Assembly: GCA_903934275.1 (NCBI GenBank)
Contig: CAIZNF010000162.1
Span: forward strand, 1 to 8,514
Reading direction: 5' to 3'
DNA: 8,514 nucleotides
DNA from: an uncultured Nitrosomonadales bacterium
Lineage (GTDB): Bacteria > Pseudomonadota > Gammaproteobacteria > Burkholderiales > Gallionellaceae
Part shown: piece after piece, positions 1 through 6,762 of the stretch
Layout of the letters: the number at the start of each line of letters is the position of its first letter
Position numbering within the stretch: the stretch's first letter is position 1
The notes under the pieces: generated by a model
Databases searched by the model: none
The model's input: only the letters and a program-made list of their open reading frames with translations
Told to the model about the DNA's origin: nothing
Made by a program: the position numbers and the translations under genes

Positions 1-69
1 ACGGGGCAATTCTTTGTTTAATCTGCGGAAATCTGCGTAATCTGCGGACAAGTGCTTTTTGTAGGATTA
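1..69 (+). repeat. Left arm of a 69-bp inverted repeat flanking the kinase gene
   Basis: Bases 1-69 match the reverse complement of 5998-6066 at 67 of 69 positions; the differences are at 36 and 52. Similarity stops at about position 70 on the gene-proximal side. The outer end is unknown because the window starts inside the repeat. The core is a run of three roughly 10-bp units of the form TAATCTGCGG/AAATCTGCGT. It ends in GTAGGATTA next to the gene. Confidence 0.95.
62..66 (+). promoter_or_regulatory. Candidate ribosome binding site of the kinase gene, inside the repeat arm
   Basis: TAGGA lies 12 nt before ATG 79, slightly far but usable as a Shine-Dalgarno sequence. It belongs to the left inverted-repeat arm, which ends 9 nt before the start codon, so the repeat may supply the initiation region. 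I see no convincing -35/-10 pair in the 78 bp upstream. The promoter may lie beyond the left edge of the window. Confidence 0.35.
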
Positions 70-78
70 TTTAGCTTT

Positions 79-3000
79 ATGACACAAACAACCACACAAA
101 ACGAACTGCGCATCCTGCTGCTGGAAGACTCGCCGGACGATGCCGAGTTGACTGAGCACGAGCTGCGCAAGGCACGCATGAATTTCACTTTAAAGCGGGT
201 GGAATCGCGGGAATCGTTTGGCTACGCGCTCGATGACTTCCTTCCTGACATCGTTCTGTCGGATTTTAATCTGCCCAGTTTCAGTGGTCTGGCCGCGCTG
301 AACATGCTGCTGCGCAGTTACCCGGAAACGCCGCTGATTATTGTCACCGGCGCGCTTTCTGATAGAGAAGCCGTGGAATTGCTCCAGGCTGGTGCGAAAG
401 ACTATGTGCTGAAAGACCGCCTGGCGCGGCTGGTTCCCGCCATAAAGCACGCACTGTTGGTCGCGCAGAAGACCAAAGTCATAAAATTGGCTGAGGCGCA
501 GTTGCTTGAAAAAACCCAGTTGCTCGAAAAAAACAACCAATTTTTCACCACACTGGCGCAGATCAGCCCAGTGGGCATTTTTCGCACGGACAAACGGGGT
601 GGCTGCACATATTTTAACGAATGCTGGAGCCTGATTACCGGCTTAACATCGGACAAGGCGCTCGGCGCGGGCTGGGCGCACACCATCCACCCGGAAGACA
701 GGGAAAAAGTTGAGCAAGCCTGGTACACATCGGCGCAGGCTCACCATAACTTCATCATGGAATACCGCATCCAGCGACCAAACGGTGAAACGCGCCGGGT
801 GCTGGGGCAGGCTTCGGCTGAGCGCGATGTAGCGGGTGAGGTAATTGGCTACGTCGGCACCATCACCGACATCACCCAAAGCAAGCAGAATGAGGAAGAA
901 TTGCAGAGATTTTTCAATCTCGTCCCCGATCTGGTGTGTATCGCCTCAAGCGATGGGCATTTCCAAAAAATCAATGTTGCCTGGCAGGAGTTACTCGGCT
1001 ACACCGTGCGGGAAATTCTCGCCAAGCCTTTCCTCGATTTGATTCATCCCGACGACCGGGATGCGACGATGAAGGAAGTGGAGCGGCAATTGGCGGGTGA
1101 AGCGACCCTGCAATTCACCAACCGCTACCGCTGCAAGGACGGCAGCTACAAATGGCTGGAATGGAAGGCGACTCCCGCCGTTGACAAGAAACTGCTGTTC
1201 GCCTCCGCACGCGACATCACCGAGCGCAAACAGGCGGAAGCAAAAATCCAGCGGCTGACCCAGCTCTACGCCGCATTGAGCCAATGCAACCAGGCTATCG
1301 TGCATTGCACCGGCGAGGATGAGCTGTTCCAGCTAGTCTGCCGCAACACGGTGCAATTCGGCGGTTTCAAGATGGCGTGGGTCGCCATCCTTGACCCGGA
1401 TACGCGAATAGTCAAACCGGTGGCCAGCTTTGGTGCCGGTGCCGGTGAATATCTGCAAGACATCGAAATTTCGGCGGATGCCGACAGCCCGTTCGGGCGC
1501 GGGCCGACGGGCACGGCCATCCGCGAAAACCGGCCCGTCTGGTGCCAGGATTTTCCGAATGACCCGGCCACCGCACCCTGGCATGAGCGCGGCGCACGCT
1601 TCGGCTGGGGCTCTTCGACCTCGCTGCCGCTGCACCGGAATGGCACGGTCATCGGCGCTTTTTCGATATATTCAAACGAGACAAACGCCTATGATGAAGC
1701 CGCACGCGACCTGCTGCTTGAAATGGCGAGCGACATCAGCTATGCGCTGAACAACTTCGCCCGCGAGGCCGAGCGCAAGAAGACGACGGATGATTTGGCC
1801 AATGAGCGCCAGTTGCTGACAGCGTTGCTCGACAACATTGGAGAGGCCGTCGTGGCATGCGACGGCCAAGGCATAATCACGCGGTTCAACAAAGCTGCGC
1901 GCACGCTTCACGGGCTGCCGGAACAGTCCATCTCGCCGGAGCAGTGGGCCGAGCACTATGATCTGTATCAGGCGGATGGAATAACACCGTTACGCAAAGA
2001 AGAAATTCCCTTGTTCCGCGTGCTACAAGGTGAGCATGTGCGCGATGTAGAGATGATGGTGATCCCGAAGCACGCGACAGCACACAGCTTGATTGCCAAC
2101 GGTCAGGCGATGCACGACTCCAACGGCAAATTACTTGGCGCCGTCATCGCCATGCACGACATCACCGGGCGCAAGCAGACTGAGAATGAAATAAAACTCC
2201 AGCGCGACAACTTCATGCGCATACTCAATGCAATGACGGACGGTATCTATGTGGTGAGCCGCAGTTGCGACATCGAGTATGTAAACCCCGTCATCGAGCG
2301 CGACTTCGGCAAGGTAGAGGGGCGCAAGTGCTACACCTACTTCCACGGGCGGACTGAAGTGTGTCCGTGGTGCAAGAATGACGATGTTTTTAAGGGCAAC
2401 TCGGTGCGCTGGGAGTGGCATTCCGACAAGACCGGCAAAGACTACGATCTGTTCGACACGCCGATAACCAACCCCGATGGGAGCGTGTCGAAATTCGAAA
2501 TATTCCACGACATCACCGAACGCAAGACGGCGGAAGAAGCCATGGCGCGCTATGCCCGCGACATGGGCGAACGCGTCAAGGAAATATCCTGTCTGCGCGA
2601 CATCACCCTGCTGTCGAACAATGACGAGTTGGGCGTGGATCGCATACTCGATGGCTGCGTCCGGCGTATGCTTGCCGGATGGTTAGACCCCTCACGCACC
2701 TGTGCGCGTATTCGACTTAATGATCGGACATTTGAGACTCCAAACTTCCATGAGACAGAGTGGAAGCTTGCGGCAGAAATTCCCTTTGCTACCGAGAATT
2801 CAGGAGCAGTCGAGGTTTTTTATATGGGCGGTGAAGCCGAGGAAATCAAAAATCCTTTTCTTGACGAAGAGCATGACCTGATCAAATCCATAGCGTTACA
2901 GCTTGCTCTAGCGCTTGAAAGCCGCTGGGCAGAAAAAAAGCTTTATCAATTAAACCGTGATTTTGTTTTGTTCCTGGAAAACACAACCGACTTCATTTAC

Positions 3001-5925
3001 TTCAAGGATGAAAACAGCCGCTTCCGCTTTTGCAGCCAAACCCTGGCGAACATTACCGGGCACACCAGTTGGCGCGACATGATCGGCAAACACGATCTGG
3101 AAGTGTTCCCCAAGGACACGGCGCAAATCTACTACGAAGAAGAGCTGCCGATTTTCCGCGAAGGCAAACCGCTGCTGAACAAGATTGATCCTTACTATGA
3201 CGCACAGGGAGCAGAGGGCTGGGTCAGCACCAACAAGTGGCCGGTATTTGATGAGGAAGGAAAAAAGGTCGTGGGTATTTTTGGCATCAGCCGCGACATC
3301 ACCGCCTATCAAAAAAACGTCAACGCCTTGACCCGCAGCGAGCAACATTTCCGCGCCTTCTTCGAGCGCTCCATGGTGGGCATGGCGGAAACTTCGCCGG
3401 AAAAAGGCTGGGTCAAAGTCAACGACCGGCTGTGTGAAATGCTTGGCTATTCCAGGGAAGAGCTCGCGCGCATGACCTGGGCGGAACTCACCCACCCGGA
3501 CGATCTGGCGGCGGATGTGGCGCAGTTCAACCGGGTGCTCGCCGGTGACATCGACGAATACACATTGGACAAGCGTTTCATCCACCGCGATGGCCATGTG
3601 GTTTATACCTATTTGGCCTTGCGCTGTGTTCGCCGGGAAGAGGGTGCGGTCGATTATTTCGTGGCGCTGGTGGAAGATATTACCGAGCGCAAGCTGGCGG
3701 AGATCGCTCTTCTGGCAAGCGAACAGAATCTCCTTGAGGCACAACAACAGGCTCATATCGGCAGTTGGGAGTTGAATCCGGTGAGCAACCAGCATGTATG
3801 GTCGGAAGAGATGTATCGTATTTTTGGTATCTCACCCGAACAACTCGGCACAAACTACTCGGCGTTTCTGGATACGCTCCATCCCGATGATCGCGACATG
3901 GTCAGCCGGGCTTATGCGGCTTCGTTGAGCGATGGCCCACCCTACGATGTCGAATACCGCTTCATCCGCAAATCGGATGGACAACTCCGCTGGGGTCACG
4001 CTCGCTGCGAGCATGAGCGGGATGCCAACGGCAAGGCATTGCGTTCATTCGGCACGGTTCAAGACATCACCGAGCGCAAACAGGCTGAAGCCTCACTTCG
4101 TGAGAGCGAGGGGAAATTCCGTATTGCGCAGGATATATCCCCCGATGGGTTCACAATCCTTCGACCAGTACGCGATGCACAAGGACGAGCTGTCGATTTC
4201 ATCTGGGTTTATGAGAATGCCGCGATTGCGCGGTTGAATGGCACCGACCCAGAAGCGGTGGTGGGAAAACGCTTGCTGGAACTGTTCCCCGGCCACCGTG
4301 ACACGCCAATACTAAGAGCCTATCAGCAGGTCGCGGATTCTGGAGAGACTTGCATCTTTGAGGCCGACTATTCCGACGAAAGCATGTCAAAGCCGACCTC
4401 ATTCCGGCTCGTCGTTGTGCCGATGGCTGAAAATATCGCCATCCTGGCTCAGGATGTCACCGAACACAAACGTGCGGAAGAGAGCCTCCGATCCGCCTCC
4501 CAATACGCACGCAGCCTGATTGAAGCGAGCCTTGATCCCTTGGTGACGATCAGCGCAGAAGGCAAGATCACCGATGTAAACACCGCCACGGAAAATGTAA
4601 CCGGCGTGAATCGGAGAGGCTTGATCGGCAGCGACTTCGTGAATTATTTCACCGATCCAGAGAAAGCACACGAGGGGTATCAGCAGGTATTCCAGCAAGG
4701 TTTTGTGACCGATTACCCGCTGGCTATCCGCCATGTGTCCGGCAAGATCACCGATGTGCTCTATAACGCCAGCCTGTACCGTGACAGCAATGGCAACGTG
4801 CTTGGCGTATTCGCCGCAGCGCGAGACATCACCGAACGCAAACAGGCCGAGGATGAGTTGCGCAAGCTTTCCGTTGCGGTCGAGCAAAGCCCCGCCTCGG
4901 TAGTCATCACCGATACGAAAGCCTGCATCCAGTATGTCAACTCCCGGTTTACCGAGGTCAGCGGCTATAGCGCCGCCGAAGCGATTGGACAAAACCCGCA
5001 CATTCTCCAGTCGGGGCAAACACCCAAAGAAACCTATCAGGAACTGTGGGGCAAGCTGACCAGCGGCGAGCCCTGGCATGGCGAACTTTTAAACAAGCGC
5101 AAGAGTGGCGAACTTTATTGGGAAGATGTCTCCATCGCTCCCGTCAAAAATCCGGCAGGCAGAGTTACCCACTATGTAGCTGTAAAAGCCGACATCACCG
5201 CGCGCAAGGAGTTTGAAGCGGAGCTCCTGCATTCCAACGCCGAACTGGAGCAATTCAGCTACGCCGTTTCTCACGACATGCGCCAACCGTTGCGCATGAT
5301 CTCAAGCTACTTGCAACTGATCGAGCTGGGGCTGGCCGACCAGCTTGTCGGCGAAAAGCGCGATTACTTCAACTACGCCATCGACGGTGCCAAGCGCATC
5401 GACCAGATGCTGGTGGCCTTGCTCGAATACTCGCGCGTGGGCAGGATGGGCGAGCCGCCAACGTGGATCGAGAGCCGCGCCGCGCTCGACGAAGCGCTGC
5501 TGTTCCTGCAACCAGCCATCGCGGAAGCGCAAGCCAAGTTGACTATCAGCGGCGACTGGCCGCGCGTTTTTGCCAGCCACGACGAGATGCTGAGGCTCCT
5601 CCAGAACCTCATCGGCAACGCCGCCAAATACCGCATCGCCGGGCGTATACCGGAAATCACCGTGACCAGTGAAGTGGCCAACAATGAATGGCGTATATGC
5701 ATCGCCGACAATGGTGTCGGCATCTTCCCCAATCAGATCAAACGGTTGTTCAAAGTATTCCAGCGCCTGCATTCACGCGATGTTTATGAAGGCACCGGCA
5801 TCGGCCTCGCACTATGCCGCAAGATCGCCGAACACCACAAAGGACGCATCTGGGCGGAATCGGAGGGCGATGGGCAGGGCAGCAAGTTTTGTGTCGTGCT
5901 GCCTTGCGTGGAAAGAGGTAAATGA
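79..5925 (+). CDS. Soluble multi-sensor histidine kinase: REC, ten PAS, two GAF, HisKA, HATPase_c
   Basis: Probable cytosolic sensor kinase of 1948 residues. The receiver (about 8-125) has acidic pair E16/D17, phosphoacceptor D62, T90 and K112. A short coiled linker leads to PAS1 (155-268), PAS2 (275-388), GAF1 (388-575), PAS3 (578-706), PAS4 (706-821, with a CPWC motif), a GAF-like domain (821-955), then PAS5 (955), PAS6 (1082), PAS7 (1210), PAS8 (1338), PAS9 (1471) and the NifL-like PAS10 (1595-1716). Most PAS domains end in a DITERK-type motif. The kinase core has H-box H1732 (SHDMRQPLR), N-box N1843/N1847, G1 D1877 (DNGVG) and G2 G1905-G1909 (GTGIG), so all catalytic boxes look intact; it resembles phytochrome-type kinases. 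I see no transmembrane segment, HAMP domain or C-terminal receiver. It presumably phosphorylates a separate response regulator, and the receiver is probably an input. I chose ATG 79 over GTG 52 because the receiver fold starts just after it and GTG 52 lies inside the repeat arm. The ligands are unknown. Confidence 0.96.
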   Translation: MTQTTTQNELRILLLEDSPDDAELTEHELRKARMNFTLKRVESRESFGYALDDFLPDIVLSDFNLPSFSGLAALNMLLRSYPETPLIIVTGALSDREAVELLQAGAKDYVLKDRLARLVPAIKHALLVAQKTKVIKLAEAQLLEKTQLLEKNNQFFTTLAQISPVGIFRTDKRGGCTYFNECWSLITGLTSDKALGAGWAHTIHPEDREKVEQAWYTSAQAHHNFIMEYRIQRPNGETRRVLGQASAERDVAGEVIGYVGTITDITQSKQNEEELQRFFNLVPDLVCIASSDGHFQKINVAWQELLGYTVREILAKPFLDLIHPDDRDATMKEVERQLAGEATLQFTNRYRCKDGSYKWLEWKATPAVDKKLLFASARDITERKQAEAKIQRLTQLYAALSQCNQAIVHCTGEDELFQLVCRNTVQFGGFKMAWVAILDPDTRIVKPVASFGAGAGEYLQDIEISADADSPFGRGPTGTAIRENRPVWCQDFPNDPATAPWHERGARFGWGSSTSLPLHRNGTVIGAFSIYSNETNAYDEAARDLLLEMASDISYALNNFAREAERKKTTDDLANERQLLTALLDNIGEAVVACDGQGIITRFNKAARTLHGLPEQSISPEQWAEHYDLYQADGITPLRKEEIPLFRVLQGEHVRDVEMMVIPKHATAHSLIANGQAMHDSNGKLLGAVIAMHDITGRKQTENEIKLQRDNFMRILNAMTDGIYVVSRSCDIEYVNPVIERDFGKVEGRKCYTYFHGRTEVCPWCKNDDVFKGNSVRWEWHSDKTGKDYDLFDTPITNPDGSVSKFEIFHDITERKTAEEAMARYARDMGERVKEISCLRDITLLSNNDELGVDRILDGCVRRMLAGWLDPSRTCARIRLNDRTFETPNFHETEWKLAAEIPFATENSGAVEVFYMGGEAEEIKNPFLDEEHDLIKSIALQLALALESRWAEKKLYQLNRDFVLFLENTTDFIYFKDENSRFRFCSQTLANITGHTSWRDMIGKHDLEVFPKDTAQIYYEEELPIFREGKPLLNKIDPYYDAQGAEGWVSTNKWPVFDEEGKKVVGIFGISRDITAYQKNVNALTRSEQHFRAFFERSMVGMAETSPEKGWVKVNDRLCEMLGYSREELARMTWAELTHPDDLAADVAQFNRVLAGDIDEYTLDKRFIHRDGHVVYTYLALRCVRREEGAVDYFVALVEDITERKLAEIALLASEQNLLEAQQQAHIGSWELNPVSNQHVWSEEMYRIFGISPEQLGTNYSAFLDTLHPDDRDMVSRAYAASLSDGPPYDVEYRFIRKSDGQLRWGHARCEHERDANGKALRSFGTVQDITERKQAEASLRESEGKFRIAQDISPDGFTILRPVRDAQGRAVDFIWVYENAAIARLNGTDPEAVVGKRLLELFPGHRDTPILRAYQQVADSGETCIFEADYSDESMSKPTSFRLVVVPMAENIAILAQDVTEHKRAEESLRSASQYARSLIEASLDPLVTISAEGKITDVNTATENVTGVNRRGLIGSDFVNYFTDPEKAHEGYQQVFQQGFVTDYPLAIRHVSGKITDVLYNASLYRDSNGNVLGVFAAARDITERKQAEDELRKLSVAVEQSPASVVITDTKACIQYVNSRFTEVSGYSAAEAIGQNPHILQSGQTPKETYQELWGKLTSGEPWHGELLNKRKSGELYWEDVSIAPVKNPAGRVTHYVAVKADITARKEFEAELLHSNAELEQFSYAVSHDMRQPLRMISSYLQLIELGLADQLVGEKRDYFNYAIDGAKRIDQMLVALLEYSRVGRMGEPPTWIESRAALDEALLFLQPAIAEAQAKLTISGDWPRVFASHDEMLRLLQNLIGNAAKYRIAGRIPEITVTSEVANNEWRICIADNGVGIFPNQIKRLFKVFQRLHSRDVYEGTGIGLALCRKIAEHHKGRIWAESEGDGQGSKFCVVLPCVERGK

Positions 5926-5997
5926 TGCTCCTGCGGAAAGCAGCGGTGCGTGGGTTAGATTTTTTACTGGCGAGGCAAGGCTTTTTCGGGAGTTTAT

Positions 5998-6066
5998 TAA
6001 TCCTACAAAAAGCAGTTGTCCGCAGATTACACAGATTTCCGCAGATTAAACAAAGAATTGCCCCGT
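5998..6066 (-). repeat. Right arm of the 69-bp inverted repeat flanking the kinase gene
   Basis: This is the inverted partner of 1-69, with two mismatches (opposite positions 36 and 52). It starts 72 bp after the kinase stop codon. Beyond 6066 the sequence is unique for about 50 bp until a third copy of the same family. I see no transposase on either side, and a target-site duplication cannot be tested because the left arm is cut by the window edge. Confidence 0.95.
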
Positions 6067-6116
6067 TTAGCGTCCTCACCTTTTGGGTGATACTGTAATC
6101 ATTGATAACTGCTTGA

Positions 6117-6169
6117 AAATCTGCGTTAATCTGCGTAATCTGCGGATTGAACTGCCGTTTCTAGGATAA
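6117..6169 (+). repeat. Third, diverged copy of the ATCTGCG repeat family
   Basis: Bases 6118-6146 match left-arm positions 20-48 at 27 of 29 positions in the same orientation. The similarity continues weakly, through an ACTGC...TAGGAT stretch, to about 6169. The copy is therefore a direct repeat of the left arm and an inverted repeat of the right arm. With the right arm (6019-6047) it could form a stem of about 29 bp with 26 matched positions and a 70-nt loop. Confidence 0.8.
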
Positions 6170-6173
6170 AACC

Positions 6174-6218
6174 GTAGGGTGGGCTCTGCCCACCATGTCG
6201 GGCAGAGCCCGACCTACA
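6174..6218. repeat. REP-like double-hairpin element downstream of queF
   Basis: Two adjacent hairpins are visible: GGTGGGC(6178-6184)-TCT-GCCCACC(6188-6194) and GTCGGGC(6197-6203)-AGA-GCCCGAC(6207-6213). An alternative 11-bp pairing joins GGGCTCTGCCC (6181-6191) with GGGCAGAGCCC (6200-6210), closed outside by GTAGG (6174-6178) with CCTAC (6213-6217). The element lies 65 bp past the queF stop. On the minus strand it is followed by a weak GGTTTTATCC, so it could help end queF transcripts. It shares its flanks and stem with the element inside smc at 8478-8503. Confidence 0.85.
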
Positions 6219-6282
6219 TTGGCTCCGGCTCGTCCGGCTTGGGATTATCCGTCTGTAGGCACAATTGGGCTAAGCTCAAATA

Positions 6283-6702
6283 TTATTCACGCATATTTGA
6301 CTGTGGCTCGAACTGCTTTAAATCCACCACAGGTTGCGGTTGCCAGCCCGGCTGGCGGTGTTCCGCGATCACGTTGGTGAAGATGCCGCCGCGCACGTAA
6401 AACTTCGCAGTCAGACGCATGAAGCGCGGCTGGGTGGAGCTGGCCAGGTCGTCGAGGATACGGTTGGTGACATCTTCATGAAAATGTCCTTCGTTGCGGA
6501 ACGACCAGATATACAGCTTGAGGCTTTTCAATTCGACACAATTTTCGTCGGGGATGTAATCCAGAATCAGTGTGGCGAAATCCGGCTGGCCGGTCTTGGG
6601 GCACAGGCAGGTGAACTCGGGGATTTCCATGTGGATATGGTAATCGCGCTGCGGGTTCGGATTGGGGAAGGTTTCCAGCGTTTTATCGGGTTGTATAGCC
6701 AT
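6283..6702 (-). CDS. queF: NADPH-dependent 7-cyano-7-deazaguanine (preQ0) reductase QueF
   Basis: Cytosolic enzyme that reduces the nitrile of preQ0 to the amine preQ1 with two NADPH, a step in making queuosine for tRNA. The 139-residue product is the short, single-domain QueF type. The signature [13 protein letters not shown] holds catalytic C34 (thioimide-forming) and D41; H75/E76 match the conserved His-Glu pair. ELKSLKLY (57-64) is the NADPH-contact motif of the family. I chose ATG 6702 because the family homology begins right there ([17 protein letters not shown]). Upstream in-frame starts at 6756 and 6837 would run through the intergenic promoter region and into smc. The Shine-Dalgarno sequence is weak. 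About 20 residues ([11 protein letters not shown]...) follow the GWQ that usually lies near the end. The gene is divergent from smc and apparently a single-gene unit. Confidence 0.96.
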   Translation of the reverse strand: MAIQPDKTLETFPNPNPQRDYHIHMEIPEFTCLCPKTGQPDFATLILDYIPDENCVELKSLKLYIWSFRNEGHFHEDVTNRILDDLASSTQPRFMRLTAKFYVRGGIFTNVIAEHRQPGWQPQPVVDLKQFEPQSNMRE

Positions 6703-6731
6703 TTGGTGAGGTGTCCCGCTTGGGTTAGAAT
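6703..6731 (+). promoter_or_regulatory. Candidate sigma-70 promoter for smc
   Basis: TTGGTG (6703-6708) and TAGAAT (6726-6731) are separated by 17 bp. The -10 matches the consensus at 5 of 6 positions and the -35 at 3 of 6. This predicts a start near 6738 and a leader of about 25 nt before the smc TTG codon. The -35 directly abuts the queF start codon. Confidence 0.55.
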
Positions 6732-6738
6732 AGCGCGC

Positions 6739-6744
6739 ATTATA
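6739..6744 (-). promoter_or_regulatory. Candidate -10 element for queF
   Basis: On the minus strand this reads TATAAT, a perfect -10, about 37 bp before the queF start codon. The matching -35 position (about 6762-6767, CGCAAT on the minus strand) is poor. The promoter may therefore need an activator or another recognition mode. Confidence 0.45.
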
Positions 6745-6747
6745 TCG

Positions 6748-6761
6748 TTGTGACATCACAA
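6748..6761. promoter_or_regulatory. Perfect 14-bp palindrome, possible operator between queF and smc
   Basis: TTGTGACATCACAA has perfect 6-bp arms around a 2-bp centre. It fills most of the spacer between the queF -10 and its expected -35 position. On the plus strand it falls in the predicted smc leader and ends one base before the TTG start. It could bind a dimeric regulator acting on both genes. The half-site looks like a CRP half-site (TGTGA) but the spacing is 2, not 6, so it is not a standard CRP site. Confidence 0.45.
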
Positions 6762-6762
6762 A

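Larger units (their letters stand above)
5926..6282. other. Intergenic region without a convincing gene
   Basis: These 357 bp between the kinase stop and the queF stop hold the right repeat arm, a third repeat copy and the REP-like double hairpin at 6174-6218. There is also a small hairpin, TCACC(6076-6080)/GGTGA(6086-6090). No classical hairpin plus T-run terminator for the kinase gene is visible. Short frames here show no codon or family signal. A 58-codon frame starting at 5922 overlaps the kinase stop and is discussed as a possible relic. Confidence 0.75.

Noticed and set aside
1..48. CRISPR-like array from the repeated ATCTGCG units
   Set aside because: The units are about 10 bp, adjoining, without unique spacers, and no cas gene is present.
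52..81. GTG start at 52 for the kinase, adding nine residues (MLFVGLFSF)
   Set aside because: The added residues are encoded largely by the inverted-repeat arm. No SD precedes the GTG, and the receiver domain fits a start at ATG 79.
2950..3795. 281-codon minus-strand frame opposite the kinase
   Set aside because: It is the antisense shadow of PAS5-PAS7 codons and shows no recognisable family or ribosome site. The other long frames opposite the kinase are the same.
4561..4757. 17-bp direct repeat GGCAAGATCACCGATGT at 4561 and 4741, within PAS9
   Set aside because: Both copies encode GKITDV at positions where PAS domains often have such residues. No flanking similarity supports a duplication.
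4966..5080. PAS10 as a LOV photosensor
   Set aside because: The segment reads GQNPHILQSG and lacks the flavin-binding cysteine of the LOV motif. It is closer to NifL-type PAS.
6265..6279. Imperfect palindrome TTGGGCTAAGCTCAA just after the queF stop, as a terminator
   Set aside because: The stem is short with one mismatch and no T-run follows on the minus strand.
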